A stretch of DNA of 8,319 bases from Lachnospiraceae bacterium (GCA_900765975.1 CAAFTS010000026.1:1-8319), one strand, 5' to 3'; shown: positions 1 to 7,507, numbered from the stretch's first letter. Notes: generated from the letters alone by a model not told the origin. Numbers and translations are program-made.

Positions 1-1235
1 ATTGATGGACACAAGTAGGATTGAACCAATCATAATAAATATATAACAGATGAAGTAAATATATACTCCACGCATTGTATCATTTCCAACTTTTTTCCCA
101 TTTACCTTTACAATGGTAACAGCTTTTGGATGAAGCATGCGTTTCACTTCCTGTTTTACACTTTTCAAAAGTATTAGTACACGTGAAACTTTCATACCTC
201 CACCTGTAGAACCGGCACATGCGCCAATCACCATAATCGATAAAAGTATCGCCTTTGAAAATTCGGGCCACAGATTAAAATCAGCGGTACAAAAACCAGT
301 AGTCGTGATTACACTAGCCACTTGAAATGAAGCATATCGGAATGCATGTGCAATATTCCCATAAATTCCCAATATATTAATGCTAATCAAAGCTGTTGCA
401 GTTACAATAATCCCTAAATACGCATGAAGTTCTTCATTTTTCAACGCATCTTTCCAGTTCTTTAAACGCAGGAAGAAATACAAATTGAAGTTTACTCCAA
501 ATAGAATCATAAATACAGTGATCACACCATCAATATATGCACTGTCATAATATGCAACACTTGCATTTCGATTAGAAAATCCTCCTGTTCCGGCTGTACT
601 AAACGAATGCAGCAATGCATCGTAAAAGCTCATTCCGCCAAACATCAAAAATATAACTTCTGCTGCAGTTAATATAAAATACATTGTATACAGAATCCGA
701 GCGGTATCTCTTGCTTTTGGCACCAACTTATCCGCCTCCGGTCCAGGAACCTCTGCACGCATCAAATGCATCGAGTTTTCATCGTCCAGAGAAGTCAACA
801 TCATAACAAATACAAGCACTCCCATACCGCCAATCCAATGGGTCAGGCTTCGCCAAAATGCAATTCCTTTAGAGAGTGCTTCAATGTCTGTCAAAATCGT
901 TGAGCCTGTTGTTGTAAATCCCGATACTGTTTCAAAAAAGGCATCCAGATAATTCGGAATTTCCCCAGTCAAGAAAAAAGGAAGTACTCCAAATAACGAC
1001 CACAAAATCCATGCTGAACCGACAATTACAAGACCTTCTTTCGCATAAACGGTCTTCCTTTCCGGTACTTTTCGCCCAAATAGAAGATAAATTCCCACCA
1101 GCAGTACACTGACTCCTAAAAATATAATTCCATTTTTTCCCCGTATATCCATGACACAAGCGCAGGAAGTAAAAGTACAGCACCTTCTACCCCTAACATC
1201 TTAGCAATAATATACACTATCATCCTTTTATTCAT
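1..1235 (-). pseudogene. trkH: TrkH-type potassium transporter membrane subunit, frameshifted and cut by the left window edge
   Basis: TrkH forms the ion-conducting membrane part of the Trk potassium uptake system, gated by cytoplasmic TrkA. Start ATG at 1235 lies 8 bases past the trkA stop, with a weak AGGTG overlapping that stop, so translation is probably coupled. The N-terminus (MNKRMIVYIIAKMLGVEG) is normal for clostridial TrkH, but frame 0 ends at TAG 1118-1116 after 39 residues. The -1 frame from about 1132 is then open to position 1 (about 377 codons) and carries the family hallmarks: first filter loop SGFTTTGS (about 922-901), second loop STAGTGGFSN (600-571), third loop TTGFCTADF (about 306-277), and the GACAGSTGGGMKVSR segment (about 225-181). 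One extra A in the A6 run at 1138-1133 would restore a single frame (YGEKNGIIF). With the missing C-terminal part, including the fourth filter, off the window, the corrected length fits a family of about 480-500 residues. It could be a true pseudogene, a slippage-expressed gene or a sequencing error. Confidence 0.9.
1133..1138 (-). other. A6 homopolymer at the trkH frameshift
   Basis: On the coding strand the sequence reads GGGG followed by six A and then TGG. Frame 0 upstream encodes normal TrkH and stops 15 bases after the run (TAG 1118-1116). The TrkH-like frame downstream is reached by one added A or by a -1 ribosomal slip on AAA. The lysine codon AAA re-pairs perfectly after a -1 slip, but the preceding GAA would not, so this is not a canonical two-codon slippery heptamer. 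Confidence 0.85.
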
Positions 1236-1243
1236 TTCTACAC

Positions 1244-2602
1244 CTACAACAAAATTTCCTCTATATCCTGCATCTGCTTTTTCATGGTTACTATAATGAC
1301 ATTATCGCCTACTTTCATACAATCCTCTCCATTTGGAATGATAATCTTACGATTTCGTACAATACATGCGATTAGATTATTGGGCTTTGTGGAAATCTCT
1401 TTTAATGGAATATCTGTATATTTTGTTTTCTTAGTAATAACAAACTCCAATGCTTCTACTTTTCCATCAATCAACTGATACATCGTCTCTACATTGGCGC
1501 TTCTCTGAGAATTCTTTCTGGCACGCACATAACTTAAAATAGCATCTGCTGTCGCTGTCTTTGCTGAAACAGTACAATCCAGACCAATTTTTTCAACCAT
1601 CCGCGCTCTCTGATCTTCATTTACCTTCGCAATTACTTTACATACATTTCGGCTCTGTGCAAACAATCCCATCAAGATATTTTCTTCATCCATTCCTGTA
1701 AGAGCAATTACTGCATCTGCCTCATCTATACCTTCTTCGATCAAAAGATCATGTTCTGTTGCATCTCCCTGTATAATGGTCGCCTTCGGTAGCAACTCAC
1801 AAAGTTCTTCACAACGTTCAAATTTCTTTTCGATAATCTTTACCTGCATTCCCAGCTCACACAGGCGATGACCCAGATAATAACTTACCCGACCACCTCC
1901 ACAGATCAGAACACGGCGGATTTTCATCTTTTTCTGCCCAAGCATTTCAAAGAATCGTCCTACATCGTTATGTGAAGCTGCTATATGTAATCGATCACCC
2001 GCTTTCATTACATATTCCCCATCCGGAATATAAACATTTTCACCACTCTCGACTGCACAAACAAGTATTTTAATTTTAAAGTTTTTATAAAATTCTGCAA
2101 GCGTCATCCCATTCAAGCGGCTCTCTTCCAATATCGGAAACTCAACCAGTTCTACTCTTCCTCTTGCAAAAACCTCTACTTTACTTGCATTTGGTATCAG
2201 CAGCAACCGGCTGATTTCACCTGCCACTGTTAACTCCGGATTAACTGCCATGCTAAGACGCAGATCCTCTTTTAAAATATCGATCTGTTTAAAATAAATT
2301 GGATTGCGCACACGTGCAATCGTATGTCTTGCTCCGATTCAACGCGCAAACAGACAGCTTAACATATTACACTCATCTGTAGATGTACATGCAATTACCA
2401 GATCCGCTTCTGAAACACCTGCTTCTCTTTGTACTTCAACACTGCAGCCATCTCCATGAACACAAAAAATATCCAGTCGGTTAATTGCATCCTGTAACTT
2501 TGCTTCATTGTTGTCAATGAGAGTAACATCATAATCTCCGCCTGAGAGAGTCTTGGCAAGTTTATAGCCCACCTTTCCATCTCCGATAATGACTATCTTC
2601 AT
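1244..2602 (-). pseudogene. trkA: TrkA potassium uptake regulator, interrupted by an in-frame TGA
   Basis: TrkA is the cytoplasmic NAD(H)/nucleotide-binding ring that gates TrkH. Start ATG 2602 is chosen over the upstream in-frame codon at 2653 because AGAGGA (2615-2610) lies 7 bases before it and the family begins with MKIVIIGDGKVGYKLA. The frame spans 452 codons plus stop, the normal length for a two-repeat TrkA. It has RCK domain 1 with GDGKVG at residues 7-12 and an acidic residue in TLIDNN ending strand 2. RCK domain 2 starts near residue 228 with GGGRVS at 235-240, followed by IIQGDATEHD and ALTGMDEENI; each N-domain is followed by a TrkA-C region. Codon 88 (2341-2339) is TGA, between NMLSCLFAR and IGARHTIARVRNP, where homologues have one ordinary residue, often K or R. 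No frame is lost, so the change is a substitution. The 87-residue N-terminal piece ends inside the first Rossmann fold. A GTG at 2311 starts the distal fragment but lacks a well-spaced ribosome binding site. Confidence 0.92.
2339..2341 (-). other. In-frame TGA inside trkA
   Basis: The TGA falls between ...CLFAR and IGARH..., in a highly conserved helix-strand segment of the first RCK domain. Reading continues in the same frame for 364 further codons with full TrkA similarity. CGA (Arg) or AGA (Arg) to TGA would be one substitution; AAA (Lys) would need two. The next base is A, so the context is not the leaky UGA-C type. Confidence 0.9.
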
Positions 2603-2647
2603 TTTCTTATCCTCTACTTTTTCACTCGTTTTATACTCTTCCCCAAT

Positions 2648-2660
2648 AAACAATTTGTTT
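2648..2660. promoter_or_regulatory. 13-bp palindrome just downstream of the trkA transcription start
   Basis: The plus strand reads AAACAA-T-TTGTTT, perfect 6-bp arms around one base. It covers about +11 to +23 relative to the predicted start, a position suited to a repressor operator. The region is AT-rich and such short arms arise by chance, so this is only a candidate site. Confidence 0.25.
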
Positions 2661-2676
2661 TATCAAGGCAGAGGAA

Positions 2677-2705
2677 ATTATACCACCTTTACCTATAAAG
2701 TACAA
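2677..2705 (-). promoter_or_regulatory. Predicted sigma-A promoter of the trkA-trkH operon
   Basis: On the minus strand a -35-like TTGTAC (2705-2700) is followed by a 17-base spacer and a perfect TATAAT (2682-2677). Transcription would begin near 2670, giving a leader of about 68 bases before the trkA start. It sits just after the terminator of the upstream GTPase gene, so trkAH is an independent unit. The intact promoter beside two damaged reading frames suggests the damage is recent or artefactual. Confidence 0.75.
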
Positions 2706-2714
2706 TAGCGATTC

Positions 2715-2747
2715 AAAAAAGAGGATGCGCTGTTCACATCCTCTTTT
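2715..2747 (-). terminator. Intrinsic terminator of the EF-G-like gene
   Basis: On the minus strand, 8 bases after the TAG stop, an 11-bp perfect stem (2747-2737 pairing with 2727-2717; core AGAGGATG/CATCCTCT) encloses a 9-base loop. The descending arm ends in a run of six T (2720-2715). This is a textbook rho-independent terminator and separates the GTPase from trkAH. Confidence 0.9.
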
Positions 2748-2755
2748 CACACCAT

Positions 2756-4831
2756 CTATTCTTCTGCCGCACGTGCTGCAATTTCTTTTTCTTGTACATC
2801 TGACGGAGCCTGCTCATATCTGGCAAACTGATACTCGTAAGTACCTCTTCCCCCTGTCATAGAACGAAGTACCGTACAATATCCAAACAAACCAGTCATC
2901 GGAATATCTGCCTCGATTACTTGTTTTCCTCCCATGATTGGATTCATGCCAAGCACACGACCACGCCTCTTATTCAAATCACCCATAACATCGCCTGTAT
3001 AGCTGTCCGGAACGGTCACTTTCAAAGAAGCAATAGGCTCTAAAAGAACTGGACTTGCTTCCATAAATCCCTTCTTAAACGCCTGACTGGTTGCTGTCTT
3101 AAACGCCATCTCTGAAGAATCTACCGGATGATAAGAACCATCATACAATGTTGCCTTAACACCAACTACCGGATATCCCGCCAATGGTCCTTTTACAACA
3201 GATTCCTGTAATCCTTTTTCCACTGCCGGAAAGTAGTTTTTCGGAACAGCACCGCCAACTACTTCTTCTTCAAAGATATACGGTGTTTCCAAATCACCGG
3301 ATGGCTCGAATCTCATTTTAACATGTCCGTACTGACCATGCCCTCCTGACTGCTTCTTATACTTTGTATCCACGTCTGATTTCTTGCGGATTGTTTCGCG
3401 GAAAGCAACTTTTGGTGTCTCCAAAGCAATCTCTACTTTATATCTTGCTTCCAGCTTGCTTGCCACGATTTCCAAATGCTGATCTCCCATACCGTAAAGC
3501 AGGGACTGATGATTTTCACCATCATTTGCAGCCCGAAGTGTTACATCTTCCGCCATCATCTTCGCAAATGCCTGTGAAACTTTATCTTCCTCCCCTTTCT
3601 TCTTAACCGTATACTTCATATATGTATAAGGTATGGAATAATCTGTCTTTGGATAAATCACCTGCGTAGCCTTTGTAGACAACGTATCTCCGGTATTGGT
3701 ATTAGCAAGTTTTGCGATTGCTCCAATGTCTCCGGCAAACAATTCACTAACTTCTGTTGGCTTATTTCCACACATGGTGTAAAGCTTACCAGGTTTTTCT
3801 TCTGCATCTGATGTTGTATTGTAGAGCAGGTCATCTCCCTTCAATACACCGGAACACACCTTAACAAAGGAATATTTTCCAATAAAAGGATCTACCATCG
3901 TCTTAAATACATAAGCTGATTTTGCTTTTGCGAAATCATAATCACCTTCAAACATAGCATTTGTAGTGCGATTCATTCCAAGGCACTTTCTCTTATCCGG
4001 ACTCGGGAAGAAACGAACGATATCTGACAGAAGATTGGCAACGCCCTGTGCCTGAATATTGGATCCCATAGCAACCGGAACGATATCGCCGTCCATAACT
4101 TCTGTACGCATTGCTGCACGAATCTCTTCCACTGAGAATTCTTCTCCGTTAAAATACCTCTCCATAAATTCTTCGCTTGTCTCAGCAACTGCTTCCATCA
4201 ACGAGTCTCTCAGAATCTGCAGGTTCGGTAGACAATAATCTGGAATCTCACATTCCTCTCGTTCCGCAATACCTGTATATCTTCTTCCTGCATTCTTGAT
4301 TACGTTAATATATCCAACCAGTTTCTCATTCTCACGGATCGGCTGGAAGTGCGGAGCAATTTTCTTTCCATATCTTGCAGTCAGATCTTCCACAACCTGA
4401 CGGAAACTTGCGTCATCCACATCCATCTCTGTAACATAGACCATACGCGGTAAATTATACTTATCACATAATTCCCATGCTTTCTCCGTACCAACCTGCA
4501 CGCCTGCCTTTCCGGATACAACGATCACTGCTGCATCGGCTGCACTTACTGCTTCTTCTACTTCTCCAACAAAATCAAAATATCCCGGCGTATCCAGAAT
4601 ATTGATCTTTGCCTTTTCCCACTCAATCGGTACGATACTTGTGCTGATTGAGAACCCACGTTTCTGTTCTTCCTTATCAAAATCACTGACCGTATTGGAC
4701 TCTGAAATTTTACCGATACGATTGGATGCACCGGATACATAAAGCATAGCCTCTGCTAAACTTGTCTTTCCACTGCCTCCATGACCAAGCAATACCACGT
4801 TTCTGATTTCATCTGTTCTGTAAACCTTCAT
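2756..4831 (-). CDS. fusA2: EF-G-like (EF-G-2 type) translational GTPase
   Basis: This is a cytoplasmic GTPase with all five EF-G domains, 691 residues. It belongs to the divergent EF-G-like family typified by Thermus thermophilus EF-G-2, not to the canonical fusA in the str operon; its exact role in translation is unsettled. Start ATG 4831 is preceded at 7 bases by AAGGAGG, so the 15-codon upstream extension is not used. Visible motifs: P-loop GHGGSGKT (16-23); switch I KRGFSISTS (57-65), with Ser61 at the usual magnesium-binding Thr; G3 DTPGYFDF (80-87), where Tyr84 replaces the catalytic His of DTPGH; G4 TEMD (134-137) instead of NKxD; GGHGQYGHV entering domain IV; and the domain IV tip loop GSYHPVDSSEMAF with His568, the residue that acts in decoding-site translocation in EF-G. 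The end is acidic, with no tail domain. It is a single-gene unit with its own promoter and terminator. The family call is firm; the symbol is informal. Confidence 0.93.
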   Translation of the reverse strand: MKVYRTDEIRNVVLLGHGGSGKTSLAEAMLYVSGASNRIGKISESNTVSDFDKEEQKRGFSISTSIVPIEWEKAKINILDTPGYFDFVGEVEEAVSAADAAVIVVSGKAGVQVGTEKAWELCDKYNLPRMVYVTEMDVDDASFRQVVEDLTARYGKKIAPHFQPIRENEKLVGYINVIKNAGRRYTGIAEREECEIPDYCLPNLQILRDSLMEAVAETSEEFMERYFNGEEFSVEEIRAAMRTEVMDGDIVPVAMGSNIQAQGVANLLSDIVRFFPSPDKRKCLGMNRTTNAMFEGDYDFAKAKSAYVFKTMVDPFIGKYSFVKVCSGVLKGDDLLYNTTSDAEEKPGKLYTMCGNKPTEVSELFAGDIGAIAKLANTNTGDTLSTKATQVIYPKTDYSIPYTYMKYTVKKKGEEDKVSQAFAKMMAEDVTLRAANDGENHQSLLYGMGDQHLEIVASKLEARYKVEIALETPKVAFRETIRKKSDVDTKYKKQSGGHGQYGHVKMRFEPSGDLETPYIFEEEVVGGAVPKNYFPAVEKGLQESVVKGPLAGYPVVGVKATLYDGSYHPVDSSEMAFKTATSQAFKKGFMEASPVLLEPIASLKVTVPDSYTGDVMGDLNKRRGRVLGMNPIMGGKQVIEADIPMTGLFGYCTVLRSMTGGRGTYEYQFARYEQAPSDVQEKEIAARAAEE

Positions 4832-4838
4832 GCTGCTG

Positions 4839-4845
4839 CCTCCTT
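4839..4845 (-). promoter_or_regulatory. Strong ribosome binding site fixing the EF-G-like start
   Basis: AAGGAGG on the minus strand lies 7 bases before ATG 4831 and is an almost perfect anti-16S match. It decides for the start at 4831 over the in-frame codon at 4876, whose extra residues (MNDNQHRYDIQGGSS) do not look like EF-G. Confidence 0.85.
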
Positions 4846-4884
4846 GTATGTCATATCTATGCTGGTTATCGTTCAAACCGCACG

Positions 4885-4897
4885 AACATATTATGTT
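4885..4897. promoter_or_regulatory. 13-bp palindrome over the predicted start of the EF-G-like transcript
   Basis: AACATA-T-TATGTT on the plus strand has perfect 6-bp arms around one base and overlaps the predicted transcription start. It could be an operator, but the AT-rich setting makes chance likely. Its size and spacing match the palindrome near the trkA start, though the arm sequences differ. Confidence 0.25.
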
Positions 4898-4900
4898 GAT

Positions 4901-4929
4901 ATTGTACTAAATTTTTAACCATTTTACAA
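4901..4929 (-). promoter_or_regulatory. Predicted promoter of the EF-G-like gene
   Basis: The minus strand carries TTGTAA (4929-4924), a 17-base spacer and TACAAT (4906-4901). Transcription would begin near 4894, about 63 bases before the start codon. The elements match 4 of 6 and 5 of 6 consensus bases. Confidence 0.6.
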
Positions 4930-4974
4930 CTATTTTATGTATTTTATACAACTTTTTTCATTGCTTTGATTTTC

Positions 4975-5003
4975 TTTACTTTTATAGTTTAAAGTGATAG
5001 AAT
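4975..5003 (+). promoter_or_regulatory. Predicted promoter of the tyrA-aroA operon
   Basis: TTTACT (4975-4980), a 17-base spacer and TAGAAT (4998-5003) place the transcript start near 5010, leaving a leader of only about 26 bases. This excludes the longer in-frame start at 4994, which would fall upstream of the transcript start and touch the -10 box. The leader is too short for a T-box, riboswitch or leader-peptide attenuator. Confidence 0.6.
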
Positions 5004-5019
5004 GTTTTTATATATGTAA

Positions 5020-5027
5020 AGAGAGGA
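5020..5027 (+). promoter_or_regulatory. Ribosome binding site of tyrA
   Basis: AGAGAGGA lies 8 bases before ATG 5036 and selects that codon over the in-frame GTG at 4994, which has no ribosome binding site behind it. Confidence 0.75.
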
Positions 5028-5035
5028 TTTCATTT

Positions 5036-6157
5036 ATGACTACGACAACTACTCAAAATCCATCCATACAAAAAGTAGGTTTTATCGGACTCGGTCTTAT
5101 CGGCGGTTCCATTGCCAAAGCAATCCGCCTCTACTATCCGGACTGCTGCCTGATTGCCTTTGATAAGAATAAAGAGGCTCTTGCACTTGCATTACAGGAT
5201 GGTACAATCAATACCATCTGTTCTAGCATCGACCATCATTTTCAGGACTGTAATTATATTTTCCTCTGTACACCAATTGCATATAATGCAGCATATCTAC
5301 ATCAATTAAAGGGAAATATTTCTCCGGATTGTATCATTACAGATGTAGGAAGTGTCAAAACTTCCATTCATGAAGAAGTGGCTGCTCTGAATCTGGAACC
5401 ACAGTTTATCGGCGGACATCCAATGGCCGGTTCTGAAAAAAGCGGTTATACCAATGCGAAAGCGCACCTGATTGAAAACGCTTATTATATTTTAACACCT
5501 ACAGCAGCTGTCTCTCCTCAACAACTTGCAACCTTCCGGCATTTTGTGGAATCTCTGCATGCGCTTCCGCTAGTATTAGACTATACAGAACACGACTATG
5601 TTACCGGTGCGATCAGCCACTTGCCGCATATTCTTGCTTCCTGCCTTGTAAATTATGTTCATACGGCAGACAATCCGCAGGAACTCATGAAACGGCTTGC
5701 TGCAGGGGGTTTTAAAGACATTACACGGATTGCATCTTCTTCTCCTATTATGTGGCAGCAGATTTGCCTGAAAAACCGGACAAATATTATACAAATATTA
5801 GAAGATTATATAAACACTCTAAAAGAAGCAAAAAATGCAATTGAAAAAGAGGATGAAACAGCGCTTTATTCTATGTTTGAAGAGTCCAGAGATTATCGCA
5901 ATTCTATGCCGAATCACTCTCTGGGACCGATCAAAAAGCAATTTGCTCTTTACTGTGACATTATTGACGAAGCCGGAGGAATTGCAACAATTGCAACGAT
6001 CCTTGCAAGCAATCACATCAGCATTAAAAATATCGGCATCGTCCATAATCGAGAGTTTGAAGAAGGTGTTCTTCGCATTGAATTTTATGAAGAAAATGCT
6101 GCTCGTCAAGCTTCGGAATTACTCAAAAAATATCGTTATGTTGTATACGAAATCTAA
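5036..6157 (+). CDS. tyrA: Prephenate dehydrogenase with C-terminal ACT domain
   Basis: TyrA oxidatively decarboxylates prephenate to 4-hydroxyphenylpyruvate, the committed step to tyrosine, in the cytoplasm. The protein has 373 residues. The NAD-binding Rossmann fold starts with GFIGLGLIGGS (GxGxxG at 18-23), and Asp43 at the end of strand 2 predicts NAD rather than NADP. TDVGSVKTS (102-110) and GGHPMAGSE (126-134, His128) form the active site; AISHLPHILAS (192-201) and GGFKDITRIASS are the helical-domain signatures of monofunctional TyrA. Residues about 306-373 form an ACT domain (DEAGGIATIATILASNHI), usually the sensor for tyrosine feedback; this role is inferred. There is no chorismate mutase domain. 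The start at 5036 is set by the ribosome binding site; a short Thr-rich leader (MTTTTTQ) precedes the fold. aroA follows after 54 bases with no terminator between, so the two are probably co-transcribed. Confidence 0.95.
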   Translation: MTTTTTQNPSIQKVGFIGLGLIGGSIAKAIRLYYPDCCLIAFDKNKEALALALQDGTINTICSSIDHHFQDCNYIFLCTPIAYNAAYLHQLKGNISPDCIITDVGSVKTSIHEEVAALNLEPQFIGGHPMAGSEKSGYTNAKAHLIENAYYILTPTAAVSPQQLATFRHFVESLHALPLVLDYTEHDYVTGAISHLPHILASCLVNYVHTADNPQELMKRLAAGGFKDITRIASSSPIMWQQICLKNRTNIIQILEDYINTLKEAKNAIEKEDETALYSMFEESRDYRNSMPNHSLGPIKKQFALYCDIIDEAGGIATIATILASNHISIKNIGIVHNREFEEGVLRIEFYEENAARQASELLKKYRYVVYEI

Positions 6158-6211
6158 GTACTTTCTATCGCATACAACTAAAACCAAGACTAAAAAAGGA
6201 GTTCTTATATT

Positions 6212-7507
6212 ATGCTAGAATTAACAGCCATAACCGGACTGAAGGGCAGGATCACAATTCCCGGAGACAAATCCATCTCCCATCGCTGCATTATGTTCGG
6301 CTCTATTGCAAAAGGGCTAACTGAAATTCATCACTTTTTACAAGGTGCAGACTGTCGTGCCACAATGAACTGTTTTCGAAATCTGGGCATTGAAATTGAA
6401 GAGACCGAATCCGCAATTTTGGTTCACGGAAACGGTCTACATGGATTAAAAGCCCCAAAAACAATTCTGGACGTAGGAAACAGCGGAACGACCACGCGTT
6501 TAATTTCCGGAATACTTGCCGGACAGTCATTTGAATCCCAACTATCCGGAGATGAATCTCTCAATTCCCGTCCTATGAAACGAATCATGGAACCATTGAC
6601 CCAGATGGGCGCACATATCACAAGTCTATACAGAAATCATTGTGCGCCTCTTTCTATTACTCCGGGACACCTGCATGGAATTCACTATAACTCCCCTGTT
6701 GCTTCTGCACAGGTAAAATCCTGTCTTTTACTTGCCGGATTATATGCCGATGGAGAGACATCTGTCACGGAGCCGATTCTTTCCAGAAACCACACTGAAC
6801 TAATGCTGCGTGAATTTGGCGCCAGCCTTCAATCTACTTACGCATTGGACAGTACACAGGCAACTGTAACAATCCATCCATCAGAAGAATTATTTGGGCA
6901 AAAAATCACTGTTCCCGGAGATATTTCATCTGCTGCATACTTTATTGCCGCCGGACTAATTGTACCTGACTCAGAAATATTAATTCAAAATGTTGGTATC
7001 AATCCTACTCGTTCTGGAATTCTAAAAGTTTGTGAGGACATGGGCGGAAACATTACTCTGGTGCATCAACGCATGGAAGGCGGAGAGCCAATCGCAGATA
7101 TACTGGTACGTACCAGTCAACTCCATGGGATTACAATTGAAGGGGATATCATCCCCACTCTTATCGATGAAATTCCTGTTATTGCAGTAATGGCCGCTGT
7201 TGCAGAAGGGACAACCATTATCAAAGACGCTGCCGAGCTGAAAGTCAAAGAAACTGACCGAATTGAAACGGTTACCGATAACTTAAAAGCGATGGGATGC
7301 AATGTCATCCCAACCGAAGATGGGATGATTATTACCGGCGGCAATCCGCTGCAAGGTGCCAATATTCACACATTACTGGACCACCGCATCGCAATGGCTT
7401 TCAGCATTGCCGCTCTGGTTGCCAAAGGAACCACTAAGATTCTGGACAACCAATGTGTTGATGTGTCCTATCCGGACTTTTACGATACATTTGAAAATCT
7501 CTTATAG
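6212..7507 (+). CDS. aroA: 3-phosphoshikimate 1-carboxyvinyltransferase (EPSP synthase), class II type
   Basis: AroA joins phosphoenolpyruvate to shikimate 3-phosphate to make EPSP, the sixth step of the shikimate pathway. The 431 residues are full length, and AAGGAG (6196-6201) precedes the ATG by 10 bases. Visible catalytic and binding motifs: PGDKSISHR (17-25, Lys20), GNSGTTTR (89-96), GDESLNSRPM (113-122), SAQVK (165-169), the catalytic-loop DEIP (Asp319, Glu320), KETDR (346-350) and DHRIAM (390-395). All four patterns used to define class II, glyphosate-tolerant EPSP synthases occur: GDKS, SAQVK, RNHTE (192-196) and NPTR (264-267). Gly92 stands where CP4 has the Ala100 that adds tolerance, as in the Bacillus and Staphylococcus enzymes, so the degree of tolerance is uncertain. 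It lies second in the tyrA operon and ends at the shared terminator. The product identity is certain; the class call comes from motifs only. Confidence 0.97.
   Translation: MLELTAITGLKGRITIPGDKSISHRCIMFGSIAKGLTEIHHFLQGADCRATMNCFRNLGIEIEETESAILVHGNGLHGLKAPKTILDVGNSGTTTRLISGILAGQSFESQLSGDESLNSRPMKRIMEPLTQMGAHITSLYRNHCAPLSITPGHLHGIHYNSPVASAQVKSCLLLAGLYADGETSVTEPILSRNHTELMLREFGASLQSTYALDSTQATVTIHPSEELFGQKITVPGDISSAAYFIAAGLIVPDSEILIQNVGINPTRSGILKVCEDMGGNITLVHQRMEGGEPIADILVRTSQLHGITIEGDIIPTLIDEIPVIAVMAAVAEGTTIIKDAAELKVKETDRIETVTDNLKAMGCNVIPTEDGMIITGGNPLQGANIHTLLDHRIAMAFSIAALVAKGTTKILDNQCVDVSYPDFYDTFENLL

Noticed and set aside
1118..1138. A canonical programmed -1 frameshift signal in trkH.
   Set aside because: The run does not form an in-phase X-XXY-YYZ heptamer (the GAA codon cannot re-pair after slipping), six A is short for efficient transcriptional slippage, and no downstream stimulatory hairpin is evident. 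It is kept only as a possibility.
932..1183. An 83-codon minus-strand frame across trkH (MLYFYFLRLCHGYTG...).
   Set aside because: It is in the third frame relative to the true TrkH frames; its sequence is unlike any transporter, and it only reflects overlap with trkH.
2300..2341. Selenocysteine recoding of the trkA TGA: a 6-bp stem GATTGC/GCAATC with an 8-base loop lies 17 bases downstream.
   Set aside because: The stem is further from the TGA than a bacterial SECIS normally is, it is short, it encodes the conserved TIARVRNP segment anyway, and homologues have no cysteine here, so there is no redox reason for Sec.
4994..5035. A longer tyrA start at a GTG 42 bases upstream.
   Set aside because: It touches the predicted -10 box and lacks a ribosome binding site, while AGAGAGGA sits ideally before ATG 5036.
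6158..6211. A possible separate promoter or terminator between tyrA and aroA.
   Set aside because: No stem with a T-run and no paired -35/-10 boxes at proper spacing are visible in the 54 bases; only the aroA ribosome binding site is clear.
5835..6218. A 127-codon plus-strand frame inside and past the end of tyrA, overlapping the aroA start.
   Set aside because: It is out of frame with the conserved ACT domain and has no recognisable fold or ribosome binding site.
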